Source of the DNA: an uncultured Bacteroidia bacterium
GTDB lineage: Bacteria; Bacteroidota; Bacteroidia; Bacteroidales; F082
DNA: 64,000 nucleotides
Assembly (NCBI GenBank): GCA_902786745.1
Contig: CADADR010000008.1
Location: 1-64,000 of the forward strand
Direction: 5' to 3'
Part shown: in pieces, positions 1 through 9,874 of the stretch
Position numbering within the stretch: the stretch's first letter is position 1
Layout: every line of letters begins with the position of its first letter
Notes under the pieces: model-generated
What the model was told of the DNA's origin: nothing
Database searches by the model: none
The model's input: the letters and a program-made list of their open reading frames with translations, nothing else
Made by a program: the position numbers and the translations under genes

Positions 1-1282
1 TCTGATCAATTCCTGCACCGAATACCTGACCACGTTGGAGGTTATGGAAAGCCGTTTCGCCACAAACGAACTGGTGGGCACAAAAGCACGGTTTATGGCT
101 TTGACTTATAACCGACTTGGGGATTTGTTCTCCGAACAATATATGCAGGAACCAGCCATCTATTGCATTAAACAGTCATTGATCTTTGATAGGATTGCAC
201 ATTCTTCGCCCAGTAACATAGCCAACATCCTCTATCATCTGGGGAAACAATATGACAAGTTGAATGAAGCCGACAGTGCAGCCTATTATTATGAAAAGGC
301 TTTGGAAACCATGCCCGACAGGAATTCCATGCTTTATAGGGATGTGGTTACCAGCAAAGCTTTGTTTGAGTGTAAAGTTTACGGCAACATCGCAATTGCT
401 GTGGATAGCATGAAAAGCATGGCTGCGCAAGCAACAAGTGATATGGAAAGACTCAACCGATTTCTAACTATTGGTGTCGTCTATAAAAGTATGGGGCAAT
501 ACGATTCTGCCAAGGTTTATTTGGAGCCTGTGTTTGAAAAGGATTCCAACAATGCCTCAATTGTAGCAAAATATCTGCGCGACATTGCCCTGGCCGAGGG
601 CGACACGCTGAAAGCCAACCAATACTCGCTAGTTTTGGCTGAAGATGCCGCTGCTGCACCCGAAAACCTGTTTCGGGCTTCGCAACTGAACGACCTGTTT
701 CAGAATTACTTGCAGAAGAAACAGGAGAAGGCCGAGGCTGAAAGAAGGTTGGCTGAACAGGAGGCGGCACGGCTACGCTGGAGGCGGGGCTTGGCGGTGA
801 CCGTGGTGGTGGTGATGGCCTTGGGGCTTGGATTGTGGTGGTGGCTGGCCAGGCGAAAGAAAGAACACGAGGCCGAGACGCAGACCTGGCACGAGGAGAA
901 GCAACAGCTTCAGACGCAAGTGGATGATGCCTTGCAACAACTTCAGACACAAGCGGACGATGCCTTGCAGCAGGCGCGGGCGATGCTACCGCAACGGGTG
1001 AACGAGATTTACAGCTCGAAGGTGGAGAACCGTTTGGAGCGCATCATGGCCGAGTTTAAGGCGGCTTATCCCGGAGCCATGGAGCGGGTGGCCGCTGCAC
1101 ACCCTGAGTTGAACGAGGTGGAGCGACAAATGGCCGTGCTCAATTTCTTGCACTTCCGTGCAAAGGAGGAAGCCAACCTGACGGGATACACCGAGGGAAC
1201 GACCCTTAAATACCGCTCCAACCTCAACAAAAAGGCTGGTTCCGACCCGATTTCTGCACTTCTTGCAGAAGGAAAAATCTGA
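1..1282 (+). CDS. TPR-containing membrane-anchored regulator, 5' end outside window
   Basis: The frame is open from base 2, and the first residues (LINSCTEYL) align with the internal segment AACGEYLKAL of the paralogue at 11297, so the true start is off the left edge. Visible parts in order: TPR-like helical repeats for about 230 residues; a basic/acidic stretch; one membrane helix near visible residues 262-285 (GLAVTVVVVMALGLGLWWW); a coiled coil with two near-identical QLQTQ.DDALQQ units; and a C-terminal globular part (PELNEVERQMAVLNFLHF) that aligns with the HTH-like end of the paralogue. Proteins of this layout in Bacteroidota are thought to be membrane-tethered regulators with an outer TPR sensor and an inner DNA-binding end. 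That role is inferred; the HTH is weak here. Confidence 0.75.
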   Translation, partial: LINSCTEYLTTLEVMESRFATNELVGTKARFMALTYNRLGDLFSEQYMQEPAIYCIKQSLIFDRIAHSSPSNIANILYHLGKQYDKLNEADSAAYYYEKALETMPDRNSMLYRDVVTSKALFECKVYGNIAIAVDSMKSMAAQATSDMERLNRFLTIGVVYKSMGQYDSAKVYLEPVFEKDSNNASIVAKYLRDIALAEGDTLKANQYSLVLAEDAAAAPENLFRASQLNDLFQNYLQKKQEKAEAERRLAEQEAARLRWRRGLAVTVVVVMALGLGLWWWLARRKKEHEAETQTWHEEKQQLQTQVDDALQQLQTQADDALQQARAMLPQRVNEIYSSKVENRLERIMAEFKAAYPGAMERVAAAHPELNEVERQMAVLNFLHFRAKEEANLTGYTEGTTLKYRSNLNKKAGSDPISALLAEGKI

Positions 1283-1375
1283 ATTGCGGGCTTCTAACTC
1301 GTTGATTTTCAAAAGCACTTTTTGAGAAAAATATGAATTGGGCGTTGGGATTGATTTTCTGACGGGATTTTGTTA

Positions 1376-1383
1376 TAGTTTTG
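1376..1383 (+). promoter_or_regulatory. Bacteroidales -7 box for the S41 peptidase gene
   Basis: TAGTTTTG matches the Bacteroides -7 consensus TAnnTTTG. A TTG at 1351-1353 sits 22 bp upstream, close to the usual -33 spacing. The start codon at 1428 leaves a leader of about 40 nt. Confidence 0.6.
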
Positions 1384-1427
1384 CAGTAAAACTATAAAAC
1401 CTTGCAAGAAACAAGACAGAATCGTAT

Positions 1428-3182
1428 ATGAAACGGTTTTTGCGCATAGTAATTCCAATGCTAATTGGGGTCGTGATTGTGTCTTTTATCGTAATGATAA
1501 CTGTTTCACAATATCGCAACCACCTGATTTACGACCATTTTTCAGATTCAATCAATTATGAATTAGATGAGGTTTATCAGAATGAGAATAGCGTAAAACT
1601 ATGGCAACCGATTAACTATGACCAGCAGAGTCAACTTTTTTACCTTTGTAAGGTGTGGGGCTTTGCCAAATACTTCGGCAATAATGACAACATTGAGGAT
1701 GTAAACGAAGCTTTGATGGTCTCATTGGATAAGGTGTTGAACCAGGGTAAAACGAATAAAGAGGAGTTTTGTGATTTATTGCAAAACCTTGTCTCTTCAA
1801 TGCACAAAGACACTACAGATGGTGAAAACCCTTATCCTGATATTTCGGATTATACTTTGATTTCTAACGATTGGATGTGTGACACGATTTGCCTGAATGA
1901 TGGTGTTAAACAACTGCTTACGAATTTGTTTGAGCATTATGACGGTAATAACGCTTTTGCCAAAAACAACAGTTCAACAGGTGTTGTGAAGTTTGCCCAA
2001 GGCAATGACATTCAAGGCATTTCTGATGTGTCGGTGCGATTGTTCGGGCTTTTCGAGTATTGGAACGCCATGAATTATTTCTATCCGAACAAAAACTATA
2101 TGGATTTCAGTTGGGACTTGTCGCTTTACGAGGCAATTCCGTGTTTCATCGAGGCCGACAACGAACTTGAATATCGCAAGGCGATTTATCGTCTTACCAA
2201 CCGACTTTGTGACAGCCACACATCGCTACCTGTTACCGTAGACACTTTCCTGTTTGGCGAATACCGCCCAGAGTTTAGGATGGAACTTGTAAACAATAGA
2301 TTTGTTATCAACAAAATGCGAAATCCAGAAAAAGAGGATTGTAACTTTGAAGTCGGCGACATCATCCTAAAAATCAGTGATGAGGATCCACATAAACTAT
2401 ATGACAGTCTTCAGATGTTTGTCTGTGGAGGAAATGACTGGTCGAACCAGTTTTTTGTCTGCAATGCCATGCTGTCAAGAAGGGAAACCGAAACTGAATT
2501 TGTGATTTTGCGTGGCAACGATACTCTATTCTTGAAATCACACAACGAGAGAAGCAAGGATCTTTGGGGAAAGCGAATGAAGCGCGAGAAACAAAACGAG
2601 AAAAAACAACTATACTCTTGGATTGACGACAACACGGCATATCTTGATGCAACATTGTTAACACACAAGAATTTCAATAAGAATTACCGACCTATTAAAA
2701 ATGCCAAAACCATCATTCTCGACTTGCGTTGTTACCCAGAACAGATGCTTTCGGTTGACATTGCCGACCATTTTGTGCCATCCAATTCAGCTTTTGCCTG
2801 TTTTGTTTATGCCGATGCCCGTTATCCTGGCATGCTGCGTTTGCACAAGCCTACGAAGCACATAGGAAAACAGAGTTGTTATGCAGGCAACATCGTTGTT
2901 CTTGTTGACGAAAACACAAAAAGTTATTCGGAATATCTTACGATGATGCTTCAAGCGAATCCGAAAACGAATGTTATTGGAAAGCCTACTTCAGGTGCTG
3001 TTGGGAACGCCAAATCATACGATTTCCCCGGCAAAATCACAACTATGTATACTTCCATCGGCATTCTCTATCCAGACTTGACACCAACACAAAGATGTGG
3101 AGTAAAGATAGATAGTGTTTGCCATTCTTTACAATATGGAGAAATCTTCCTTAACTCGCTCAGTCAACCTAATAATAATTGA
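1428..3182 (+). CDS. S41 family peptidase-like protein, membrane-anchored
   Basis: A 584-residue protein with one N-terminal hydrophobic helix (residues 7-27) and the rest outside the cytoplasm. The middle has two helical segments typical of Bacteroidota S41 proteins (FYLCKVWGFAKYF and FGLFEYWNAMNYFYPNK), then a PDZ-like segment (VGDIILKISDEDP, near residue 310), then a C-terminal tail-specific protease fold: ILDLRCYP, VVLVDENTKSYSEYL (candidate serine near residues 499-501) and IGKPTSGAVGN. This family cleaves C-terminal regions of exported proteins. The LDLR segment lacks the usual NPGG, so activity should not be assumed. The next gene starts 4 bases after its stop, so the two are probably cotranscribed. 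Confidence 0.75.
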   Translation: MKRFLRIVIPMLIGVVIVSFIVMITVSQYRNHLIYDHFSDSINYELDEVYQNENSVKLWQPINYDQQSQLFYLCKVWGFAKYFGNNDNIEDVNEALMVSLDKVLNQGKTNKEEFCDLLQNLVSSMHKDTTDGENPYPDISDYTLISNDWMCDTICLNDGVKQLLTNLFEHYDGNNAFAKNNSSTGVVKFAQGNDIQGISDVSVRLFGLFEYWNAMNYFYPNKNYMDFSWDLSLYEAIPCFIEADNELEYRKAIYRLTNRLCDSHTSLPVTVDTFLFGEYRPEFRMELVNNRFVINKMRNPEKEDCNFEVGDIILKISDEDPHKLYDSLQMFVCGGNDWSNQFFVCNAMLSRRETETEFVILRGNDTLFLKSHNERSKDLWGKRMKREKQNEKKQLYSWIDDNTAYLDATLLTHKNFNKNYRPIKNAKTIILDLRCYPEQMLSVDIADHFVPSNSAFACFVYADARYPGMLRLHKPTKHIGKQSCYAGNIVVLVDENTKSYSEYLTMMLQANPKTNVIGKPTSGAVGNAKSYDFPGKITTMYTSIGILYPDLTPTQRCGVKIDSVCHSLQYGEIFLNSLSQPNNN

Positions 3183-3186
3183 TACT

Positions 3187-4671
3187 ATGAAAACGACAAG
3201 ATTATACACCCTGCTTGCGCTCCTGCTGATGAGCCTTCCAATCATGGCACAGCAACGCGCCATAGTGCACGGCTATTGCAAGGATGAGAATGGCAAGCCT
3301 GTTGAGAATGTGAACATCAGCATCGTGAATACGCCATACGGCATCAGCAGCGATGCCAAGGGACATTATGAATTGCCGATTTATGACAGGACGACTACCG
3401 TCAACTTGTATTATTCCTGCATCGGCTATCAAGACACGGTGGTGAGCCTCACGCCACGACAATTGCAACGCGACTCCATCGACATCAGTTTCAGGATGCG
3501 GAAGATGAGCTATGACCTTCAGGAAGTGGGCGTTACGGCGAGCAGAGATTTTTACAGGACAGGAACCAATCGCAACATTGCAGACATGGCCTTTTTGAAC
3601 GGAAATATCTACCTGCTCGAAAACAAGCCCAAGAACTCCACGATGGTCGTTCTTGACACTGACGGTGGTGAACTGGCTCGCAAGGACTTTGACCAGCTCT
3701 TTGAGAAACTGCACGTTGATGCTTTTAACGACCTCATCCTCGTTGGACAGGATAGTTGCTTGCAGGTATATCTTGACGAGAAGCAGGTCATCCAGCCCAT
3801 TTCCACCTTCTCGCGGGATGACTATCGCAACAAACTGCTGAAAATCGTATGTGAGTTCAACGGCGCATACATTATCAGGACAATCGTGCATGACCGCGGC
3901 CTTTACTGGCTCAAATACAATCACGGGAAAAGCCAGGATTTCCTTTACATGATGAAAGACGGCTCCATGGAGAAGCCACAATACCTGTGCAGTTTCATCG
4001 ACACCCTCGGCTATCGTGCCTGCCAGTCGCAATGGATGAAGATACAAAACGAATACCATCAAGCGATGGCGGAGAACTTCACACTCGAGTCCATCAAAGA
4101 GGAAAACAGGGACTGGAATCCAATGCGCGAAGGAGAAAGCATAACTTCCATTAGGATCAAAAAAGCGGAACGAGGAAGCCCAGGCTTCGACCTCATCAAC
4201 GAGGGAATTTGGGACGGCAACCTGATGCGCCTGGCAGAAACCCCGACCTTACTTGGGATGATTCAATGGTATTGCTCCATATTGGCAAAACAGGAATACC
4301 AGATTGTTCCCCTGATAGTCAATGGTTTGCTTCAATTCGTTGGTCTTGACAACCGCGAAATCGTGGAAATCGGCACAGACTTCAAGATTGCAAACCGGAA
4401 GTCGTTGAAAATCACTTCGGGAGAGAAGTTTTTCAAGAATGAGTTCCTCATCGACAAGGCCAAGGGCAAGGTGTATGGTTTGTTCGAGGACAACGGGGTA
4501 TATCATATTGGCCTGTATGATCCTGAAACAGGCTCTGTCGGCATGGACCAGAAGGCGAGCAATAAGATATATCCGCGTGTGTTCAAGGTGCATGACGGCT
4601 ATGCCTATTGTGTGTATTTTGACAATGCGCAGATGCTCGGGAGGATTGAAAGAGTGAAAGTACAAGATTAA
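3187..4671 (+). CDS. Secreted carboxypeptidase-regulatory-like domain protein (paralogue A)
   Basis: I chose the ATG at 3187 because it opens a clean signal peptide (LYTLLALLLMSLPIMAQ); the frame extends upstream to 3115 but overlaps the previous gene. After the signal comes a carboxypeptidase-D-regulatory-like beta-sandwich (residues 23-110, with DAKGHYELPIYDR and YYSCIGYQDTVVSL), then about 350 residues of repeated beta-rich segments resembling a beta-propeller (ADMAFLNGNIYLLENK, FNDLILVGQDSCLQVY). The protein is probably exported to the periplasm or surface. The gene at 5939 is a paralogue; their first 110 and last 50 residues are much more alike than the middle. No function is known to me. 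Confidence 0.7.
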   Translation: MKTTRLYTLLALLLMSLPIMAQQRAIVHGYCKDENGKPVENVNISIVNTPYGISSDAKGHYELPIYDRTTTVNLYYSCIGYQDTVVSLTPRQLQRDSIDISFRMRKMSYDLQEVGVTASRDFYRTGTNRNIADMAFLNGNIYLLENKPKNSTMVVLDTDGGELARKDFDQLFEKLHVDAFNDLILVGQDSCLQVYLDEKQVIQPISTFSRDDYRNKLLKIVCEFNGAYIIRTIVHDRGLYWLKYNHGKSQDFLYMMKDGSMEKPQYLCSFIDTLGYRACQSQWMKIQNEYHQAMAENFTLESIKEENRDWNPMREGESITSIRIKKAERGSPGFDLINEGIWDGNLMRLAETPTLLGMIQWYCSILAKQEYQIVPLIVNGLLQFVGLDNREIVEIGTDFKIANRKSLKITSGEKFFKNEFLIDKAKGKVYGLFEDNGVYHIGLYDPETGSVGMDQKASNKIYPRVFKVHDGYAYCVYFDNAQMLGRIERVKVQD

Positions 4672-4683
4672 AAATAATACACG

Positions 4684-5931
4684 ATGAAAACAATGAAAAA
4701 AGTGAAATGCTGCACCCTGCTTGCGCTCCTGCTGATGGCAGGAGGGGTGAAACTGCAAGCGCAAAACGAACTCCAAAATCCATACGCAGTAGCCAAGGAA
4801 GATGGATTCAGCTATCGTTCGTTGAAGAAACTCATCAATATGGACAGCCTTTATGTCGGGTCACAATTTGAGCGCCCCTATCATGACCTGTTGAGTATTC
4901 TGTATTCACGGGTAGGGCATTACAAGGATGCCATGCGTATGGCCGAAAAAGGCAATTTGTTTTCAGACAAGACGCGTTTGGCCAAGACCTATGAAAATGT
5001 GATAACAATACCTTTGCCGGAAGTGATGGACAGCATCATCGAAAACAATCGTATCATCATGCTTAACGAGATGCATTTTAACCCCCATAGCAGGGCTTTT
5101 GTCATCAGTTGGCTGGAAAAATGTTACCAAAACGGATACCGTTACTTTGCCGCAGAAACCTTATTTGCGAAAGACTCCTTGATGAACGAGCGGCGCACCG
5201 TGTTACTTGGCGAAACGGGATTCTATAGCGATGAACCCGTTTTCGGCGACCTATTAAGGACAGCGCTCAATATGGGCTATACACTGGTGCCATACGAGGC
5301 CGATGGTTGGGGCGTTGACCGCGAGAGGAATGAAGCAGACAACCTGATCAAGAACATTCTTGACAAAGACCCTGAAGCGAAATTTTTGGTCTATGGAGGT
5401 ATGGGGCATATCGCTGACCGCAAAGGGTGGTCGATGATGGGAGGATTTTTCAAGGAAAAAACAGGTATTGACCCGTTCACGATGGATTGCAGCGTCATGA
5501 CTTTCTCTGAACAATACGAAAGCATGGACTCGCTGCGTACCGCATTTTTTGACCGCATTGATGCCATGCCCATCCGTGAGCCGATTATCTGTTATGATAC
5601 TGTGAAACGAATTTATCCAAACAACTCGGGCATGGATGCCACCTGCTGTCTGCCGCGCACTCGTTTTATTGAAGATAACATCCCCGACTGGAAACTCTAC
5701 AACGGCAAGGTGCTTTACACTATTGACCGCCGATTTATCAAAAAGAACGGCTTCTCCGAAGGCTGTATAAGCGCGTTCCTGAAATCGGAAGGCGAGCAAT
5801 GCGTCCCTGTCGACCAATATATGTACGGTAAAGATGAGAGTGAGTTCAAATTGGCACTTTATAAGGGCGAGTATTTGCTGCGGTTTGACGACGGGAAGGA
5901 GTATAAGTATGCGACAATCACTGTGAAATAA
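4684..5931 (+). CDS. Secreted EreA/ChaN-like domain protein
   Basis: A 415-residue protein with a signal peptide (CTLLALLLMAGGVKLQAQ). The mature part carries a pattern typical of the EreA/ChaN/TIKI superfamily: a strand ending in an acidic-His pair (IIMLNEMHFNPHSR), a second strand with Glu (YFAAETLF), PYEADGWG, and a C-terminal VYGGMGHIADRKG. Members include erythromycin esterase and haem-binding ChaN; all use conserved His and Glu residues for metal, haem or hydrolysis. The substrate cannot be told here. It sits between two paralogous secreted proteins with gaps of 12 and 7 bases, so it is likely part of their operon. Its signal-peptide DNA is almost the same as that of its neighbours. Confidence 0.6.
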   Translation: MKTMKKVKCCTLLALLLMAGGVKLQAQNELQNPYAVAKEDGFSYRSLKKLINMDSLYVGSQFERPYHDLLSILYSRVGHYKDAMRMAEKGNLFSDKTRLAKTYENVITIPLPEVMDSIIENNRIIMLNEMHFNPHSRAFVISWLEKCYQNGYRYFAAETLFAKDSLMNERRTVLLGETGFYSDEPVFGDLLRTALNMGYTLVPYEADGWGVDRERNEADNLIKNILDKDPEAKFLVYGGMGHIADRKGWSMMGGFFKEKTGIDPFTMDCSVMTFSEQYESMDSLRTAFFDRIDAMPIREPIICYDTVKRIYPNNSGMDATCCLPRTRFIEDNIPDWKLYNGKVLYTIDRRFIKKNGFSEGCISAFLKSEGEQCVPVDQYMYGKDESEFKLALYKGEYLLRFDDGKEYKYATITVK

Positions 5932-5938
5932 GGATGTT

Positions 5939-7291
5939 GTGAAAAGGAACTCTATTCTTGCTTTGCTTTTGCTTTTTCTGGCCTTTTCGCTTTCTGCCCA
6001 AACCAAAACCATCGTTTTCGGCAACCTCGGCGTGGAAAACGTGAACATCAGCATCGCGAACACGCAATACGGCACCAGCACCGATGCCAAAGGGCATTAT
6101 GAGTTGCCGCTTTATGACCGTACCAAAACTATCAACCTTTATTATTCTTGCATCGGCTATCAAGATACCTTGGTGAGCCTTACACCGAAGCAGTTGCAGC
6201 GTGATACCATCAACATCAGCTTCAGATTGCGGAAGATGAGCTATGACCTTCAGGAAGTGGGTGTTACGGCTTACAGCGACTTTTACCGAAGTCCTCGGGG
6301 TACCAACATTGCCGACATAGCCTTTGCCGATGACAGAATCTTGGTGCTTGAAAACAGGGCAAAATCTTCCTCGTTGCGCATACTTGACCTTGATGGCAAC
6401 AACTTGGCTTCCACCGATTTTGATAATTTCTATGACGAATTGTACATTGACGCTTTCGGCGACTTTCTTCTTTTGGGTCAGGACACTTGTTTGCAGGTGT
6501 ATTTTGACACGACAGGTAAAGCATTGCCTGTTTCCACCTTCACGAAAGACCTATTTCGCGACAAGATTAGGAAAATCGTGTTTGAGTTCAACAACGCTTA
6601 TCTATTGCGCAGCACTGCCTACGAGAAGCGCGACTATTATGTGAAGGAGTTTCATGGGCAGGCGCAGACTTACAACTATGTGCTGAAAAACGACACTTTA
6701 AAGCAACGGCATTTTCTCTACCGTTTCATCGATACGGTGGCAGTCAATGTGTGCCAATCCTATCTGAATGAGATATTTGCCATCTATAACAGTGAGGTGC
6801 CGGAGAATGAAAACGAGCTTGTTTTGGGCGTTTGGAATGGCAACCTGCTCCGTTTGGCTGTCAATTACAAGGTACACAAGAGAATTGGCTGGTATTGCCA
6901 AGTGTTGGCCACCGAGTACCATACCATAGCCTTGAAATTTGATGGTTTTATTCAACTTGTTGATTTGGAAAACTTTGAAATCGTGGAGTTTGATAAGAAT
7001 TTCCAATTATCAGGCAAACGACCGCTTACGATTGCTACTTGGAAGAACTATTTTGCCAATCAGTTCCTTACTGATGAAGCCACGGGAAAGATTTACGGTC
7101 TTTTCGTCCAAAACGGAATCAATTATCTAGGTTGCTACGACCCAACCAAAGGCACGGTTGGAATGGGCCAAAAAGCTAGTAACAGCATATACCCACGGGC
7201 GTTCAAGGTGCATAATGGCTATGCCTATAGTGTGTATTTTGACAATGTACGGATGAGGGGGAAGATTAACAGGGTGAAACTGAATAACTAA
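5939..7291 (+). CDS. Secreted carboxypeptidase-regulatory-like domain protein (paralogue B)
   Basis: Starts with GTG; the nearby ATG at 5934 is out of frame and stops at once. A 450-residue protein with a short signal peptide (ILALLLLFLAFSLSAQ), a regulatory-like beta-sandwich (NVNISIANTQYGTSTDAKG, YYSCIGYQDTLVSL) and a beta-propeller-like body. It is the paralogue of the protein at 3187 but lacks about 45 residues near the middle. Identity is high at both ends and falls in the centre, which suggests duplication followed by divergence or by gene conversion of the ends. The partner may be the EreA-like protein encoded between the two copies. Function unknown. Confidence 0.7.
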   Translation: MKRNSILALLLLFLAFSLSAQTKTIVFGNLGVENVNISIANTQYGTSTDAKGHYELPLYDRTKTINLYYSCIGYQDTLVSLTPKQLQRDTINISFRLRKMSYDLQEVGVTAYSDFYRSPRGTNIADIAFADDRILVLENRAKSSSLRILDLDGNNLASTDFDNFYDELYIDAFGDFLLLGQDTCLQVYFDTTGKALPVSTFTKDLFRDKIRKIVFEFNNAYLLRSTAYEKRDYYVKEFHGQAQTYNYVLKNDTLKQRHFLYRFIDTVAVNVCQSYLNEIFAIYNSEVPENENELVLGVWNGNLLRLAVNYKVHKRIGWYCQVLATEYHTIALKFDGFIQLVDLENFEIVEFDKNFQLSGKRPLTIATWKNYFANQFLTDEATGKIYGLFVQNGINYLGCYDPTKGTVGMGQKASNSIYPRAFKVHNGYAYSVYFDNVRMRGKINRVKLNN

Positions 7292-7316
7292 TTGATGGGA
7301 CAAAAACCAAAGAATT

Positions 7317-8105
7317 ATGAATAAAGAACTAGGAAGAACGATAAAGCTATTTCTGCTATGGTGCCTTTTGTATGTTGCGACAGCAATTATTGGCTTGATC
7401 TTGTGGCGTGTCTTCAAGAACATTGAATTCTTCAATTGGACGATAGTGTTGGGATACATACTAATCATCATCTTGTTTTTTGGCAAGGGCTATGTCAAGC
7501 TGTCGTTTGGCCGTATCGAAAAGCCTATGATATGGCCTGCGGTCGGTGTGTCTGTCTTGATTGCTGTGGCTCAGTTGTTCGTTTTGTTTTCTGTTTTAAC
7601 ATTGCTTGATGTTGACCATCTTTTCCCCAAAAATAGTGAATCTTCGAGCGAAGTGTACGAACAGCTTTTTTCAGGTATTGCAGGAATACTCCATGCCTGC
7701 ATCATCGTCCCAATTGTAGAAGAGATTGGTTTCCGTGGCATTCTTCTTGGAGGTCTGCTTAATTCGCGATGTCGCCCTTGGCTAGCCATTATTATCTCTG
7801 CTATTGTTTTCGCCTTGTTTCACATGTCTCCATTGAAGATTGCCAGTATAATATTGTTTGGCATCATATTAGGTTGGCTCTATTGGCGCACTGACAGCTT
7901 AATTCTATGCATCTTTATCCATGTTGTTAATAACTCTCTTTGTGCCGTCTTTTCTTTCATTGATTTAAGTATTCAACCCCATTCTATCTGTTTAATCACT
8001 TTTTCTGTCAGCCTCTTTTTGCTCGCTTTGGGTCTCTGGTGGTTTTGGAAAAAGTTCAGTTATGCAAAACCTTATTATTATAACTATAAGACAATGAAGA
8101 AATAG
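7317..8105 (+). CDS. CPBP family intramembrane metalloprotease
   Basis: A 262-residue membrane protein with about seven to eight hydrophobic helices. The CAAX/CPBP (Abi) signature is complete: EEIGFRGILLGGLL (residues 138-151, the EExxxR box), FALFHMSP (second box with His) and FIHVVNNSL (third box, HxxxN). In this family the glutamates and histidines hold a metal in the membrane and cut prenylated or other hydrophobic substrates; bacterial members often process or give immunity to peptides. It follows paralogue B by 25 bases. The target is not evident. Confidence 0.85.
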   Translation: MNKELGRTIKLFLLWCLLYVATAIIGLILWRVFKNIEFFNWTIVLGYILIIILFFGKGYVKLSFGRIEKPMIWPAVGVSVLIAVAQLFVLFSVLTLLDVDHLFPKNSESSSEVYEQLFSGIAGILHACIIVPIVEEIGFRGILLGGLLNSRCRPWLAIIISAIVFALFHMSPLKIASIILFGIILGWLYWRTDSLILCIFIHVVNNSLCAVFSFIDLSIQPHSICLITFSVSLFLLALGLWWFWKKFSYAKPYYYNYKTMKK

Positions 8106-8175
8106 TTAAATCGTTATACGTGCTTACGTGCTATCGTGCTAACGAAGTGAGACTTATAGGACAAATAAGACTAAT

Positions 8176-9720
8176 ATGAATATGAAAGCAACAAGAATTT
8201 ACACCCTGCTTGCGCTGCTGCTGATGGCGGGAGGGGTGACGATGCAAGGGCAAGAGTACCCCGAAGACCTCGAAGTAATATACAGGTCGGATTATGTCCG
8301 GGTCACAAGTGTATATTGTATTGACGAAAATGCTTTTCTTGCATTTGCAACAACCGAATCAGGAAGCCGCACACTGATGAAAATCACGTACGAGGGCGAA
8401 ATACTTGATTCCATCAGTTTGCCCGATAACCGCCTGGAATTGTGGCGGCATGCCAATTTCATGAATGGGAAGCTCCGTTATGTCTCGTTTCGTTTGGATG
8501 ACAACGACACGCTTCCTCTGCTTTGTGCCGTTGATATTGATCCTGATGACCTTTCGCTGACTTACACGGGGTACAATTGGGACGGCTCTGATTTCAACCA
8601 TCCATCAGTAACCCAGTTTTACACGAATATGATTTACCCCGTTTTTTCAAAGGACGGAAGCTTGACCTTGTCTTATCCCGTTGACAGCCTTTGGATGATT
8701 GACCAAAAGGAATCCATGCACCTGGTGAAGTTTGACAACGAGAGCAATATGGTAAAGGAAAGGGTGTTTCGCGACTATAAAGCCTCTTTGACCAACTTTT
8801 TCTTCTCGGCACCTGATTCTTTGGGTTTTCGCTTCATTTTGATGAATGACAGGTACGACTTTGATTGTTACACCCTTGATGCCGACCTTAACACAATCTC
8901 TGTTGCTGATTCCGTGGGTAGGGTACACTATTCCAACCAGAATATGAGTGGATGGTTATACGCTATTTCCAACGATGTTTGCTCAATGCGATTCAATCCC
9001 TACAACGGTCGTACTTATTCGGTTGGCAGTGAAGGCGCATGGGTATATCAGGATGAGCGAACGAATGTCATCACAACCGTTTATGACGAGGAATTCAACC
9101 TTGTGAATTGGACTTTTGGCATCATCAATCCCTATCGTAAGGATGAAGGCTATGGGATGAGTTTTAGTCCTAATGGTGAGGTGTATATGCTTGGTTGGAT
9201 GGATTTGCCATCATTCAAAGGAATTGGGCAAACGGAAAGCGAGGAATTTTACAATGTCTATGTAGGGCTTATGGACGAGGACTTGAACAAACGGAGTGAA
9301 ATTTACTTCAAGCCCGACTTAAGTTTGGCTCCCAATACCATTTCTGCTTGTCCAGCTGGAGGATGCATCTTAAGTTGTTTCCGTGGCAAAGATTCTGGAC
9401 CGACAGACTATTGTGTTTACAGAATCACGCCCGAAGATTTCTTGAATGTTGAGGAAGCGCATTCGCATGGCTTTGCTGTGGCTACTGCCTATCCTAATCC
9501 GGGGAAGGATGTGCTGAATATCCGCACGGGGTTGAAAGATGCTTGGGTGGAGGTGTATGATTTGAATGGGAGACTGGTGCATAGACAAGCCATTACGGAA
9601 AATGTGACGGGGATTGATGCTGGAGGATGGGCTTCAGGAACATACATTTGGAAGGTTTACACGGGCGTTTCGACAGGCTCAACGACCCTCGCGGAGACGG
9701 GGAAGTGGATTAAGGAGTGA
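8176..9720 (+). CDS. Secreted protein with T9SS C-terminal sorting domain
   Basis: A 514-residue protein. The signal peptide (YTLLALLLMAGGVTMQGQ) is nearly the same at DNA level as those of the genes at 3187 and 4684. The central 400 residues are beta-rich with no family I recognise, perhaps a propeller. The last 80 residues are a type A T9SS sorting domain: ATAYPNPGKDVLNIRT, VEVYDLNGRLVHRQAI and GTYIWKVYT. Such domains direct cargo through the PorU/PorV machinery to the cell surface or outside. A second ATG at 8182 is also possible. Repeat-rich spacer flanks it on both sides. Confidence 0.75.
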   Translation: MNMKATRIYTLLALLLMAGGVTMQGQEYPEDLEVIYRSDYVRVTSVYCIDENAFLAFATTESGSRTLMKITYEGEILDSISLPDNRLELWRHANFMNGKLRYVSFRLDDNDTLPLLCAVDIDPDDLSLTYTGYNWDGSDFNHPSVTQFYTNMIYPVFSKDGSLTLSYPVDSLWMIDQKESMHLVKFDNESNMVKERVFRDYKASLTNFFFSAPDSLGFRFILMNDRYDFDCYTLDADLNTISVADSVGRVHYSNQNMSGWLYAISNDVCSMRFNPYNGRTYSVGSEGAWVYQDERTNVITTVYDEEFNLVNWTFGIINPYRKDEGYGMSFSPNGEVYMLGWMDLPSFKGIGQTESEEFYNVYVGLMDEDLNKRSEIYFKPDLSLAPNTISACPAGGCILSCFRGKDSGPTDYCVYRITPEDFLNVEEAHSHGFAVATAYPNPGKDVLNIRTGLKDAWVEVYDLNGRLVHRQAITENVTGIDAGGWASGTYIWKVYTGVSTGSTTLAETGKWIKE

Positions 9721-9724
9721 TTTA

Positions 9725-9810
9725 ACTCCCCCTTGCCCCCTCTGAGAGGGGGTGCTGACGGGATTACGACGGACTCCCCCGGCTTTCAGCCACCCCCTCA
9801 CAGAGGGGGA
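9725..9810. repeat. Two copies of a GC-rich palindromic repeat
   Basis: Copy 1 (9725-9752) and copy 2 (9772-9810) share the form ACTCCCCC...CCCCCTC..AGAGGGGG, able to fold into a hairpin with a five- to six-base G/C stem. The same element occurs at 11351-11479, 16875, 17287, 19328 and 19442. Between the copies lies GGGATTACGACGG, also found near 11251. Confidence 0.8.
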
Positions 9811-9874
9811 CGGGCCAGCCCACAGAGGATGGGACAAATAGGACTTAATAAGACTAATAAAAACCTATAGAACA

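Noticed and set aside
3202..4062. Antisense open frame (286 codons) in paralogue A
   Set aside because: The + strand product has a signal peptide and a paralogue; the antisense one has neither.
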